From: Paracamarosporium sp. OC-R06-R3
Taxonomy: Eukaryota > Ascomycota > Dothideomycetes > Pleosporales > Didymosphaeriaceae
Reading direction: 5' to 3'
Length of the DNA stretch: 64,000 bases
Assembly: GCA_019828545.1 (NCBI GenBank)
Contig: JACVRA010000086.1
Coordinates: 85,568-149,567, forward strand
A program made the translations under genes and the position numbers. The notes below the pieces were generated by a model. It was not told where the DNA came from. It was given only the letters and a program-made list of their open reading frames with translations, and searched no databases. This document shows positions 20,711 to 30,769 of this stretch, one piece after another (positions within the stretch are counted from its first letter, which is position 1; every line of letters starts with the position of its first letter).

Positions 20711-21886
20711 TCAAGACCCATTCACACCTTTGACATTCAATGCAGCCATCCCATCTAGAAGTCCATGCTCTTCTAGTAGCCCATTGTACCGCTCCGGCTT
20801 TGCGTCTAGGACCTGCCTCGCGCCCTCCACGCCCACCACCGGCAGCCTCTTCAGCCCTTGACTCTGCAGATTCTTCGGCACGACCTTCGGGTCCAGCAGC
20901 CCAACCTGCACCAGCACACTCGCCTGGTCCCAATACATGTGCTCGCTAACTAGCTTACCTCCTCTTACACCCACTATGCTGACCACCGCAACCTCGACCC
21001 GCTTGTTCGTCGGCGGCACCCCAGGCAATATCCAATCCACATCATCCGAATGCGTAAACGACACCACCATCTCATCCACAACACGATCCACCCCAACCGT
21101 GCGCGACACCAACCTCGTCTCAAAGTCCTCGACCAAGCTCGGTATGAAAAACTCGCGGTAAAACTCCTCCAGCTTCTTCCGCCCTACGCCCCCCTCAAGC
21201 GTAGGCACAATCGTGACATGCGCACTATTCTGACTCATGCCCTGCACCACGCCCATGCTCCCCCTCTCCGGCACGTCTTCTTCGTACTTCGCGCTCCACG
21301 CCGCCTGCGCCACGCTCTCGACGTCCACCTCCGTCTTGAACGCTTTCCTCAGGCACGCGAGCGCTCGCGAGAACCCCACATCCGCCTCAACACGCTCGTA
21401 CGTCTTCGCCCCTTGCTCTGCAAATCCAATTCTCCCCTTGGGATACCTGTACAAATCCCACGCGCACATCTCCGGCCGCGGACTCACCTGCTCCCCGCAA
21501 ACATGTATCTGTACGCGCAGCAAGCTGGGAAACTTGAAGCCCGCGCTGGGCAGCACGCTCGGGTAGAAGGCGATGACAGCGCAGCATCTAGCGAGGGGTT
21601 TCTGCGCCGTTTTGAGCACCGCCGTCGCGGCGTCGCCGTATGCGACAATGGCATATGTCTCGCCGAGCTGCAGCTCCTTGTGCAGGGTCTTGATGGTAGA
21701 AATGTACGCGGGCTGCTGCGCGAGGTCGAAGCGGATGTACGTCGTTTCGAAGCCTTCGGCCTGCCAGGCGAGCAGCGCGGACTCGGGTGCATGCGCGCTG
21801 GTCGCTGTGAGGAATACGCGCGGGGCGCGCGCGTTGAACGAGAGGAAGCCTGTCGTTGTGCCGGAGGTAGATGCCTTTGTAGACAT
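20711..21886 (-). CDS. Dienelactone-hydrolase-like and SnoaL-like fusion protein
   Basis: A single exon of 391 residues from the ATG at 21886. Residues about 20-205 resemble an alpha/beta hydrolase of the dienelactone hydrolase type (VFLTATSAHAPES, YAIVAYGDAATAVL, CCAVIAFYPS). The usual nucleophile elbow Gly-X-Cys-X-Gly reads AYGDAA, so the catalytic Cys seems to be missing. Residues about 230-350 resemble a SnoaL/NTF2-like cone (EEFYREFFIPSLVEDFETRL, VSFTHSDDVDWILPGVPPTN, VSEHMYWDQASVL). SnoaL-like folds bind small hydrophobic ligands or catalyse cyclisations and hydrolyses. Fungal proteins pairing the two domains exist, but I know of no proven reaction. The upstream residues sometimes placed before this ATG begin with a non-ATG codon and were not used. 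Confidence 0.7.
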   Translation of the reverse strand: MSTKASTSGTTTGFLSFNARAPRVFLTATSAHAPESALLAWQAEGFETTYIRFDLAQQPAYISTIKTLHKELQLGETYAIVAYGDAATAVLKTAQKPLARCCAVIAFYPSVLPSAGFKFPSLLRVQIHVCGEQVSPRPEMCAWDLYRYPKGRIGFAEQGAKTYERVEADVGFSRALACLRKAFKTEVDVESVAQAAWSAKYEEDVPERGSMGVVQGMSQNSAHVTIVPTLEGGVGRKKLEEFYREFFIPSLVEDFETRLVSRTVGVDRVVDEMVVSFTHSDDVDWILPGVPPTNKRVEVAVVSIVGVRGGKLVSEHMYWDQASVLVQVGLLDPKVVPKNLQSQGLKRLPVVGVEGARQVLDAKPERYNGLLEEHGLLDGMAALNVKGVNGS

Positions 21887-22399
21887 GTCGTGTGTAGATG
21901 TGGAGCAGATCGTCAAACACTCAATCAGTCAGTCAAGAATGAATCGCCCTGTAGACTAGACAGACAAATGGACAAAGTAGAACGGGAATCGCATCCGTCA
22001 AGTCAATCGCCCTGCTCGGCCTCACCGGCAGTCCAGTCCAGTCGCAAGATCATGAAAGCCGCGCAGCCTCCGCGCAGACCCAAGTCTTATACCGCAAGTG
22101 GTCCCAGCCACGCCCACTCCGCAGCCAGGTTTCACGCAGACAGACGCGCGCAATCATCCGATGCTGTCGCTGCAATGACATCACGCTGGGTGGAGACCGT
22201 GCATCCAATCATTCATCGCACCTCACCTCACACCGCTAACTCATCCTCCTCGGCTGCGCTAGACCCACACCACTTGAATACCCCCCATCCTTCCATGAAG
22301 CACATCATCCCTTCCCCTCCTCCCGCACACAAGCCCAACTCATTCCAACACCTGCTACATAAATTTATATGTGGGTGGTTAATCATCAAACCAACAAAA
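21887..22399. other. Intergenic between hydrolase-like gene and tRNA-Thr
   Basis: No gene is supported. A long plus-strand frame that begins antisense inside the hydrolase-like gene runs into this region, but it is a GC-driven shadow. The last 100 bases before the tRNA are AT-rich, as is common upstream of Pol III genes. Confidence 0.5.
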
Positions 22400-22485
22400 G
22401 CCCGCTTGGCTCAGTGGTAGAGCGTATCACTAGTAGCCGACAAAAGCACATGATAAGGTCATCAGTTCGATTCTGATAGTGGGCA
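22400..22485 (+). tRNA. tRNA-Thr (AGU anticodon) with a 14-nt intron
   Basis: The acceptor arms GCCCGCT (22400-22406) and AGTGGGC (22478-22484) pair with one G-U, followed by discriminator A. The D arm TGGCTCAGTGGTAGAGC holds the A box, and the T arm ATCAG-TTCGATT-CTGAT holds the B box. The anticodon stem is TATCA/TGATA. Its loop reads CT-AGT-A, then a 14-nt insert at 22436-22449, then A at position 38. The insert sits exactly at the canonical nuclear tRNA intron site after position 37. The mature tRNA is 72 nt and decodes ACU, plus ACC and ACA if A34 is changed to inosine. Confidence 0.93.
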
Positions 22486-22523
22486 GGCTTAGTTTGGTTC
22501 GCGCGGTGTTGTATGCTGGGTTT

Positions 22524-22555
22524 AGCACCGTGGCCTTCATGAATGCCACGGTGCT
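22524..22555. repeat. 32-bp near-perfect palindrome after the tRNA
   Basis: AGCACCGTGGC at 22524-22534 is the exact inverse complement of GCCACGGTGCT at 22545-22555. The 10 bases between contain the further palindrome TTCATGAA, so the whole 32 bp is symmetric except for one base pair. It starts 38 bp after the tRNA discriminator base, before the first run of four T. Confidence 0.8.
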
Positions 22556-22567
22556 GGAAGCATGCGC

Positions 22568-22602
22568 TTTTTGTTTTGCTTTTTTTTTTTTGTTTTTTTT
22601 CT
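22568..22602 (+). terminator. T-rich tract, likely Pol III terminator of tRNA-Thr
   Basis: These are the first runs of four or more T downstream of the tRNA (TTTTG, TTTTGC, then a run of about 13 T and another of 8). RNA polymerase III stops at such runs. If nothing closer acts, the primary transcript carries a trailer of roughly 80 nt that includes the palindrome. Confidence 0.5.
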
Positions 22603-24148
22603 CTTCATTTTGGGCTTGCAAGGAGAGGGAAGGGGGGGCGAGGAAGGGTATGTGTGTGTAGTGTATATAATATATTATAGGTAGAGTTTTTGGACAGAAG
22701 TTCTTTTCTGGGTGTGGATGAGGTGGGAAGAAAAATATAAATTGTTGTTGGTTTTTTTGGGGGGTTTCTATATATATAATAAATAGGTGGGTTCTATCTA
22801 GTTGGGGCTTTAGGTTCACTGTGTTGGGGTGTAATGTGGGTATGTATATATATAAATATATGTACGTGTGTGAGATAACAAGAGGTTCCACGATGCGCTT
22901 ACGAACGAATACCGAGCGGGAAGAAGGTATCCGTGTATCTGTAGGTTGTCTATCGTACTGCAGAAATATCGTACATAAATAAGTACAACATAATAATAGT
23001 GATTAATTATTCTACTAACAAACATTCATCTATCTAACACGTCCCCAACGCCAGCTACACCATTAAACAAGAACCCAACGTATCGAATTGCGCACGAAGA
23101 ACTCTGCGTACGAATCTAGCGCGTCGTTGGTGGACTTCTAGTTTGCGTGTCTAGCACGTTAGCTGAGGCTTCTGTTCGGAGCTGCAGACGGATAGGACGG
23201 TCGAGAAGGAGTCATGGATAGACATTAGCTACATCGTCCCGTCTCCCCTTTCTACAACCACAATTCAATTCACCAACGAGATGAGAACCACTACAAACAT
23301 TTCCCTCTCTACGTAGTTTAAACAGCAGACTGCAACCCTGCATATATACCACCCCGCAGAATGAGGCTTGAGTCACTGTGTTGTCAAGCACGGGACTCAC
23401 ACATACATGCTATGTAAGTTGGCATTCGTACGCGTACTTCACTCAGCCTTGTGGGAACGAGCATGATTCGCCGACCTTGTGTGCTTCACCGCAAGACCCT
23501 AAATCAAGGGATGCATTGGCCAAGTAGGCTGAAGTGGTCGTCTGGCCGGTTGACGCCAGGCGAGAACGTCTTCACATTAGAGGACTGCTGCTCATGGGTG
23601 TACACTAGATCGTGGGGTGGTTCCGCTCAGGCCAAGTGATAGAATAGGCCCGAGGTATATTTGCATGTAGATGTATGTCACGTTACGAGGAGACGGTGGT
23701 TGTGGTAAAGATAATGTATTTGAGGTCTAACCTCGTTTTTGATAGATGTTGTGTGTTGCAAATAATAGCCTTGATGTCAACTAGATACCAATGAGCTGCA
23801 CCGTTACTGAGATAGTGCAGCGCTATAATGAATCTCACGCCGTGGAGGCGTTGACCAGAGCTCAGAGTAATACACGTGATTTTTGAAGATTTAGAACGGC
23901 ATGTATCTTTTCCCGTTGGCTGCTAAGGTAGCTTGTATCTCGGGGTCCTGCGTGGTATGCATCAGTTATACCATTCAACGGCGTCGCCAGGAAGTTCAGT
24001 ATCGGGACGATCAGCCTTCTAATAATATCTTCAAGGTAAGAATGACCGAAAGAGTTCTCGATGAGTTCATGACTTTTTTGTTCGGCGTAGCGGCCCGTTG
24101 ATTCGATCGGGTCGCAATGTCAATGTCGCTCGCAAAGTGTAGGCGCAT

Positions 24149-25819
24149 TCAAGATCCTGCTGGACGCGCATGCGCAAGCCTGACCACCTTTCCTCCACCC
24201 GCCTGCTGCGTCTTCACCCAACCTTCCACGCCGTCTCCACCAGCTTTCTCTCTCTTCTTCGTCGCCAACACTTGCCAGACCATCGGGAAGCCGGCTTTCA
24301 CGGCGCTCCCCGCCCTCTTCGTACCCAAAATGGCAAGCTTCTTCAGCTTGGGACTAATGTAACCCGAGATAAAACCTTCCATGATCAACGAAGCACAAAG
24401 CCCCTCTATTTCTTCGATATCGAATTCGTGGACGTAGGGTTCGACACCCTGCATGCCTTGAAAGTCAGGGTCGATGTATGATAGTGGTGCAGATTGAGCT
24501 GGGAGACCAAACGAGAAGCCGTTGGTTTGTGCCGCAGCCGGTAACATATTCGCTCTCTTCTCGAGAGACGCGGCTGCCATGACGACAGCGTTTAAGTCCA
24601 GACTAGGGGGCGCTTTCTCCATCGGACCCGGTTGTCGTCCAGCAAGAAGGAAGACCCTGCGAAACAAGCTTCTATATACCAGTATCTCGCAGCAGTTGCC
24701 AATCTGATAGAACACCTTCCATCGGCATAGCTTGGCCGCGAACTCCCAAGATAGATCCAGATTCATCATTCGCTGGAAGGCCTCTAGGTCTCCTTTTCGA
24801 ATCGCTTGGGTTATCGGGTGGAAGATTTCGCGGAAGAATGTGGCTTCTGGTCGGGAGTACACCCTTTCGGACGGAAAGCGTCCAAGGATTAGGTTCGCTA
24901 CCAAGAGATAGAGAAGGATCAACCGCCGCTGCTTCATGAAATTTTGGTGTACTGGAGTATCGGTATACGCCTGCTCTAAAACCATCTGGGCCTGGTAGAA
25001 GTTGTTCGAAATAAAGTGATAGCGTCCGAGGTAGTAAAGGTAGGTGACCCTATCTCCAGCAGGATAGAAGTGTAATGGTGGGGACGCCGAGTCGATATTC
25101 TTAAAGATCATTGAACAATTGTCCAGTTTGTTAGACTGAAACAGAATCTTGAGGCACACGTTGGCCATTTTATAGACACCAATCTTCTTGCCGTCGGGTG
25201 TGCCATCCTTGATCCCACCAGGCACTGTATTCCTGTCGCTCAGACAAGTGAGGAAACCTTGGCGAACGATGTTGGCTGCTTTCTCAGCTAGCGATTCGCT
25301 TCGTTCGTCACCATTAGAGGCGCTGAGTAGGTTTTGAGCGAGCTCGGGTTGTCTGTCGAGGGCGATAGCTAAGCGTGCGAATATCTGGGCGTAGCCGATG
25401 AGGGTAGGGAGGACGAGGATTCCTTTGGTGGGGTGCTGCAAAGCTGTATTTCCCCTCTGCTGGACGTCACTCATTGCTTCGTATGCCTTGAGCAGCTGGG
25501 ACGTGTCGACATCGCGAATAAAGGTAAGCCACCCGACCAAGAAGCTGACCATGGAATTCCAGTTCTGCACAGGCCGACCCTCCTCATCTTCGCCCTCGCC
25601 CGTCTCGGTGACGGCCGCGCGTATCACCTCTTCCAGCCTGCCCTCGGAGCCATCGTCGGTCGCGGGGTATTCGTTGCGCAGCTCCGCAATGAGGTCGTAG
25701 TAGACGGGGTTTGCAAAGGGCGGTTCGAGGACGAGGATGGAGCGTATCTTGAGAGCATCCCGATTCCCGATGGCAGTATTGACCTCGTGGCAGAAGGTGG
25801 CCACGAGTTGGCGGGACAT
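24149..25819 (-). CDS. CSN12: Csn12/Thp1-family PCI-domain protein
   Basis: A single exon of 556 residues. Helical repeat segments in the middle (FYPAGDRVTYLYYLGRYHFI, QAQMVLEQAYTDTPVHQNF, RRLILLYLLVANLILGRFPS) and a C-terminal PCI/winged-helix part (RSLFRRVFLLAG, EIEGLCASLIMEGFISGYIS) match the Csn12/PCID2/Thp1 family. Members sit in the fungal COP9 signalosome (Csn12) or in TREX-2 (Thp1), the complex that links transcription to mRNA export at nuclear pores. The motif YYLGRYHF and the spacing suit Csn12, but Thp1 cannot be excluded by eye. The last 60 residues are basic and glycine-rich, and may bind nucleic acid. It is divergent from the monooxygenase gene across 304 bp. Confidence 0.82.
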   Translation of the reverse strand: MSRQLVATFCHEVNTAIGNRDALKIRSILVLEPPFANPVYYDLIAELRNEYPATDDGSEGRLEEVIRAAVTETGEGEDEEGRPVQNWNSMVSFLVGWLTFIRDVDTSQLLKAYEAMSDVQQRGNTALQHPTKGILVLPTLIGYAQIFARLAIALDRQPELAQNLLSASNGDERSESLAEKAANIVRQGFLTCLSDRNTVPGGIKDGTPDGKKIGVYKMANVCLKILFQSNKLDNCSMIFKNIDSASPPLHFYPAGDRVTYLYYLGRYHFISNNFYQAQMVLEQAYTDTPVHQNFMKQRRLILLYLLVANLILGRFPSERVYSRPEATFFREIFHPITQAIRKGDLEAFQRMMNLDLSWEFAAKLCRWKVFYQIGNCCEILVYRSLFRRVFLLAGRQPGPMEKAPPSLDLNAVVMAAASLEKRANMLPAAAQTNGFSFGLPAQSAPLSYIDPDFQGMQGVEPYVHEFDIEEIEGLCASLIMEGFISGYISPKLKKLAILGTKRAGSAVKAGFPMVWQVLATKKREKAGGDGVEGWVKTQQAGGGKVVRLAHARPAGS

Positions 25820-26123
25820 GTCAAAGGTCGGGGTGGAGGTGTTGCTGTCTGCGAGCGCAGGTTGACGGCCCTAGCGCGTGCATCCGAGGCCCCACCGCCG
25901 CGTGAAGCTTGAATTCTTAGCGCGTGGGTGGATCGACAGGGCAGCCTCGCTACGCTTTCACATGCAAGACGTGAGCATTACATCAGTGCGGGTCCAAGGG
26001 AGCAACATCACCTGAAAATGGTCTCTGTCCGCTGCAAGGCGAAACAGCTCGCTTCTCCTCTTTCAATTGAAAAGACAAGACCATCACCACTTGTTGAGGA
26101 ACTCAGCTCCTCCATCCACCATA
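25820..26123. other. Divergent promoter region, CSN12-like and monooxygenase genes
   Basis: A 304-bp gap between two start codons. Nothing specific is seen in it beyond pyrimidine-rich tracts just before the monooxygenase ATG. Confidence 0.45.
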
Positions 26124-27777
26124 ATGGGGCTCCAGAGCTTGATCCAGCACCTCATCCAGAGTCCCATCGTCTTCATATATCAAATCCTCCAATGGGTCCT
26201 CGACAAGATCCTCTCCCCAACTCCACCCCCGCCGCACGCAGATCTGAAAAGACCTAAAATCGCCGTCATTGGAGCTGGCCTCACCGGCGTATCCGCAGCC
26301 TCCCACATCGTAGGCCACGGTTTTGACTGCCGCATCTTCGAAGCAGGTCCCAAAGAACACCTGGGCGGAATATGGAGCGTAAGCCACTCACACCGTTTCC
26401 ATCTCTAAATGCTAATCCCTCTAATCACAGCGCGTAAACAACACATCTGGCCTCCAAATCCACAGCATAATGTACCGCTTCCACCCCAGCGTACACTGGA
26501 AGAAAGGCTACCCTGACCGCCAACAAATCGTCTCACAAATCAGATCTCTCTGGAACAAGTACGGCCTCGAAGACAAAACCACCTTCAACACGCGCATCGA
26601 AAATGTATACAAAGACCCGCACGGCCGCTGGATCCTCAACGACCCCTCCCTCGGCCGCTTCGACGGCATCATCGCCGCAGTCGGAACCTGCGGCGACGCA
26701 AAGATGCCCACGCTCCCCGGACAGGAGCACTTCAAAGGCGAAATCTGGCACTCATCCGAGCTCGACGGGAAATCCGCGAAGGGCAAGAAGATCGCCATAA
26801 TCGGGGGCGGGGCCTCAGCCGTGGAAGCCCTAGAATTCGTCGCGCACGAGGAAGCCGAACACGCAAACGTGCTCGCCCGCTCAGAGAAATGGATCATCCC
26901 CCGGAACCCCCTCGTGGACGGGCTCCTCGCCATGAACATCCTCGGCTCCGAAACAATCTTCTCGTGGATCCCCGAAAACATCCTCCGCCTCTTCTTCTAC
27001 CGCGACCTCTACGACATCTCGCCCCCGCGTAACAGCGGAAAAGGCCTCTTCACCGAGACCCCCATGGTCAACGACTCCATACTGGACCTCATCCGCTCAG
27101 GCCGCGCGTCCTGGCTGCGCGGCGACATCCTACGATACTCCTCCAACGGCCGCGGCATCCTCTTCAACCGACGCTCGCAAGGCGTGCCGAAGAACGGCCC
27201 CGGCACCGAACAACTAGTCGAAGCGGACATCGTGATAATGGCGACAGGCTACCAGCGCCCAAGTCTCTCCTTCCTCCCCCAGGAAGTCTTCGCAGACCCC
27301 TACGCCCCGCCAAACTGGTACCTGCAAGTCTTCCCCCCAGACCACCCAGACATCTGCGCCAACAACTGCACGTACGTTAACGCCATCGGCACTGTCGGAA
27401 ACTACCACATCGGCATATACACCCGCTTCCTGCTCATGTACCTCGTTGACCCGCTCGCGCGGCCCCGCACATACTGGATGAAGAAATGGATTGATATGAC
27501 GCGCTTCATCAAGGCGAAGGCACCAGGCGGCGCGTTCGACTTCTTCACCTACTCCGAGCTCATCTATTGGTTCGTGTTTACCATTGCAATTAATCCGTTT
27601 AGGTGGAAGTGGGCGCTTTTCGTGCTTTGTGGCATTGGTGCGGATTTGCCGCTGAGGGTTGTAGAGAGTGAGGACAGGGTGAGGGATGGGTTAGGGATGC
27701 GGAGTGTGTGGGGGGATGCAAAGGATGGGGAGGCGAGGTGGTTGGGGGGTAACAGGAATAGGGAGAGGGTTGATTAG
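26124..27777 (+). CDS. Membrane-associated flavin-containing monooxygenase
   Basis: Two exons, 26124-26378 and 26431-27777, joined across a 52-nt intron, give 533 residues. A hydrophobic N-terminal segment (about 10-30) suggests membrane attachment. The FAD-binding loop GAGLTG is at 50-55 and GGIWS follows at 81-85. The FMO-type motif HFKGEIWHSSELDG, the NADPH-binding loop IIGGGASAVE and the ATGYQRP motif are all present in the usual order. FMOs use NADPH, FAD and O2 to oxygenate nitrogen, sulfur or carbonyl carbon. Fungal members like this are often Baeyer-Villiger or N-hydroxylating enzymes of secondary metabolism, but no other pathway enzyme lies next to it, so the substrate is unknown. 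Third-position C is frequent in exon 2, unlike nearby genes. Confidence 0.85.
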
Positions 27778-28258
27778 GGGGGTTTGGCGAGCTTTGTTGT
27801 TACTTGCGACGGTGAAGTAAAGATGTGAAGGTCGCATGGAAGATACTCGGGATTAGAGCACATGCAGCAGAGCGATTTAGCGAAATGTACCGATTGAGAA
27901 GATTGGTTCCATTGACAGATGTCAAGTAGGTGTAAACGGCAACGCCATGTTGTTATGAGCATGCTCGTTACCACGAGCGCCCTTTATCCCAGAGGGCAGA
28001 TACCACAAAAGTAGTCGGACATATTCCCGCACGCCCATCATTCAACCCATATCCTTTCCCAATTTCATACAATTCCACATCCCAAAAATCCCCTCATATC
28101 CACTAGACAGTTCCATGTACAACCTGCTATCTTCCTTTCTGCGGCAGCGTACCACAAAGATCCACAGCCTAATATAGACACGCGAGGCTGTCGATTACCG
28201 CTTTGTCAAGGATCCATATCGCTGCACTTCTTCCGCTTAGTCGGGCAACTTCCTCCAC
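27778..28258. other. Convergent gap, monooxygenase and BTB genes
   Basis: These 481 bp lie between two 3' ends. I see no gene, repeat or RNA. Confidence 0.5.
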
Positions 28259-29262
28259 CTAGTCAGCGAACTTCTTCCGTTTCGTCGGGACTTCTGCCGA
28301 CGACACCGGCATTCCTACCGCCGTCTTCGTCTCAACAATCAATCTACCTTCCTCAATCATCTTCGAGAAGTTACACAGCAGCGCCATACACACGGGCGTG
28401 TTCTTTGTCAACTCCTCTTTGGCATCATTATTCCGCATGATGGCAGGCAGCCGGGCCTGTACATATCGGAATATATTCTTACGCAAACCGCAATCTTGCT
28501 CTGGGATGCTATCAATCATGACGTTCGCTAGATCTAAGAGCACAGATACATCGTGGAGGAAGGGCAGGCGGTCGATGAAGGATGCTGCAGTGCGGAGTTT
28601 GATGGTTTCCAGGGCGTACTGGGTTAATTAGTTAGCGTTTGCTTTTGACTATAGCTGAGGGTAAAATGGTACTTTGTCTGCTGCAACGAAGAGTGAAAGC
28701 AGTGTGTTCATGGTGGCTTCTTTCTTTATGGCGGGTTCTAGGGCGAAATTGGTGAAGAGCGAGCTGGTGACGTGGTTTTGAACACCGTAGATTTCCATGA
28801 GGAGCGCTTCGACGGTCGCCGCATCTTCTTCGAGGCGGATTGAATGCGTTGTGCCCTCCTTCTCAGTATTAACACAAATACTTGATAATAGTGCGAGAGG
28901 AGATGTTGTGACATACCAGAAAGCCTGACTTGCACGCATTGCGGAAGAATTGCGATCGTAGAGTTAGACTACGGTATGGTTAGAGCAATCCTGAAACCAC
29001 ATGAACATTCAGACTTACACGACCCTATGGACGTTGAATGACTTGCTGCCGGCCATGACAACAAAGTCGGAAATTTCGTCCGATCCCCACAACCTATAAC
29101 ATATCAGGTCAAGTCAGGACAGGTTTTCGTCTCCCACACATACCTGCTCATATCACCCATAGAATTAACCGCCGCAGGGAAAACATAGCTCGGCTGGACA
29201 CAGTAGGTAGGCAGGTTCGTAATCCGGAAGTGCTCTCTCATGAAAATAGCATTCCTAAGCAT
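28259..29262 (-). CDS. BTB/POZ-domain protein
   Basis: Five exons (29262-29144, 29093-29019, 28968-28917, 28861-28673, 28618-28259) give 264 residues. Splicing restores a BTB core at about residues 40-110: SRLWGSDEISDFVVMAG, FNVHRVVLTLRSQFFRNACK, then SGFLKEGTTHSIRLEEDAA and TVEALLMEIYGVQ. The VHR-V-L and FF--AC patterns are the usual BTB dimer-interface helices. The C-terminal half is helical (BACK-like) and ends in a basic tail with KRKK. Such fungal BTB-only proteins may act as Cullin-3 substrate adaptors; no substrate domain is seen here. The true start could be the Met-Gly-Asp-Met just before the core rather than the first ATG. The frame at 29304-29768 could be an upstream part of the same gene. 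Confidence 0.72.
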
Positions 29263-29303
29263 CTTAGTTGACGTGCATTTCCTATGCAAAAACAAAGAGC
29301 CAC

Positions 29304-29768
29304 TCACGCAGGTGCCTCATAGAACGTCAATGCGTTACTCGCCAGACCTTTCAACACAGTGACAAAGCATTGAGCATCGCGCACATTCGCAAACTCGAGG
29401 TCGATTTGGTAATTGTAAATCTGAACGCAGACCTTCATTGCGGACGCACCAATTCCACTTGATCTCGCGCAAACTGCGAGCGCCCAAGCCGCCTTGAAGT
29501 AGACTGGCTCGTCGTTGTCTGACTGCGCCATGATCGACGTGGATTTGTCAAGCGGATGTAGAAGTCCGAATTCAGCACTTCCACGATCGAGCTGCAGCTC
29601 GCACACTCCCGTAGAGTCGAAATCTTCCATGGAAGTGATAGATACCGGATCAGAACGGACGAAATCTGGTAGGGAAGTGACAGATATTAGGTCGCAACGG
29701 GCGAATTTCTTTAGCGGCCAAACGGTAGGAGACTGTTCCTCTGGACCAAAGCCGATACTGTGCGCCAT
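29304..29768 (-). CDS. Hypothetical protein, possibly 5' part of the BTB gene
   Basis: An ATG at 29768 opens a 154-codon frame that ends in TGA just before the BTB gene. The latter half (VYFKAAWALAVCARSSG, VCVQIYNYQIDLEFANVRDA, QCFVTVLKGLASNALTFYE) looks like folded protein with helical character and is not low complexity. A donor-like GTGAGT overlaps the stop region and a CATAG lies 26 nt on. Splicing there would keep the frame into the BTB gene, but 26 nt is shorter than a workable intron. So this is either a small separate gene, the N-terminal part of a longer BTB protein with an intron I have not placed, or chance. I do not recognise the family. Confidence 0.33.
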   Translation of the reverse strand: MAHSIGFGPEEQSPTVWPLKKFARCDLISVTSLPDFVRSDPVSITSMEDFDSTGVCELQLDRGSAEFGLLHPLDKSTSIMAQSDNDEPVYFKAAWALAVCARSSGIGASAMKVCVQIYNYQIDLEFANVRDAQCFVTVLKGLASNALTFYEAPA

Positions 29769-30769
29769 GTTAGCTATCAGTATGTGATTACGCGTGCGAA
29801 GGTGTGAAGGGGGTGGCGAAAGTAAGCAACAACGACCGTCATGTCCGAAAAGGCGACGAGAATGGGGTTGTTGGTGGATGAAGCGCTTTACAGGATGCTA
29901 CTTTATTATATATGTCCTTCATCTCGCTTGTTGGACGCTTGGATGCGGTGAGCACTTGAGTAGGCGGTGATAGTGAATGGTTAGAGTGAAGGTGAGGTCG
30001 GCTGTCGAATGTGGTCGAAATGAGGTGTAAGGAGAGGAAGTGTATGGGCAAGGTAGGAGAGGCACTGCAGCGCTACTTCCTCAGCTCAGCAACTTCACTT
30101 GATCAGCGTTATCATGGATTTAGTTATGCATGTGCGTGATAATCTGGATTAGAAATACAGTTAGTGCTAGAATGTTAGGATAGGGATAGTTCATGTTGAA
30201 AACATTGATGCAGTGATACTGTTGATTTGGAGCGGAATGTTTCTCTAAAGAAAGAGTATATCACGTCTCCCTTCAAAAGTTCTTGATCGGCTTTTTGCGT
30301 TTCTTGGCTTTAGATTTGCCGTGCAAAGTTTTGAAGCTAAGTCATTTCTTAAGAAAGTAACACGATTTGAATGCGCATATTTGTATATATGTGCCACTGT
30401 TGCACGAATGTGCCACATTGCATGAGCGTTCTTTAGTTCTGCGCACTCAAGAATACCTGGAAGCATTGAATACTTAGCTTGGTGCAAGAGCGCAATTCCA
30501 TGTTGGTGAACGAGGGTCTCTACTACGAACCTACCATCATAAGTACACGGAAATGTACTGCTATTTCTGTCTTTTGGCTGAACCAGTCCCTGGGGGCTAT
30601 ATGAGCTTGAACCTGTAGAGAATCAAACCTGTTGCTAGTTTGAATAGGGAGCACTGTGTCATGTAGTGTCCCTTTACAGACATTGTCAATTGTCATTAAT
30701 GTACATGATCATGAACGCCTCAGAAATTCACGCAAACTGACTAACGGATCTCTTCTTAGCACCACCCAA
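29769..30769. other. Intergenic, no supported gene
   Basis: About 1 kb between the hypothetical/BTB gene start and the 3' end of the Cys-rich membrane protein gene. Only short chance frames are seen. The part near 30100-30500 is AT-rich. Confidence 0.5.

Larger units (their letters stand above)
22486..24148. other. Gene-free stretch with a G/T-biased segment
   Basis: No protein gene is supported in these 1.66 kb. From about 22560 to 22870 the plus strand is made almost entirely of G, T and A, with few C, including long T runs and TATATA tracts. From 23000 to 24148 the sequence is ordinary, with only short chance frames. Confidence 0.5.

Noticed and set aside
21050..22420. A 456-codon plus-strand frame opposite the hydrolase/SnoaL-like gene
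   Set aside because: It is antisense to a well-supported gene, has an Arg/His-rich composition typical of GC-rich antisense frames and shows no domain.
29279..29304. A 26-nt intron joining the 154-codon frame to the BTB gene
   Set aside because: It is shorter than any intron likely to be spliced; kept only as an open question.
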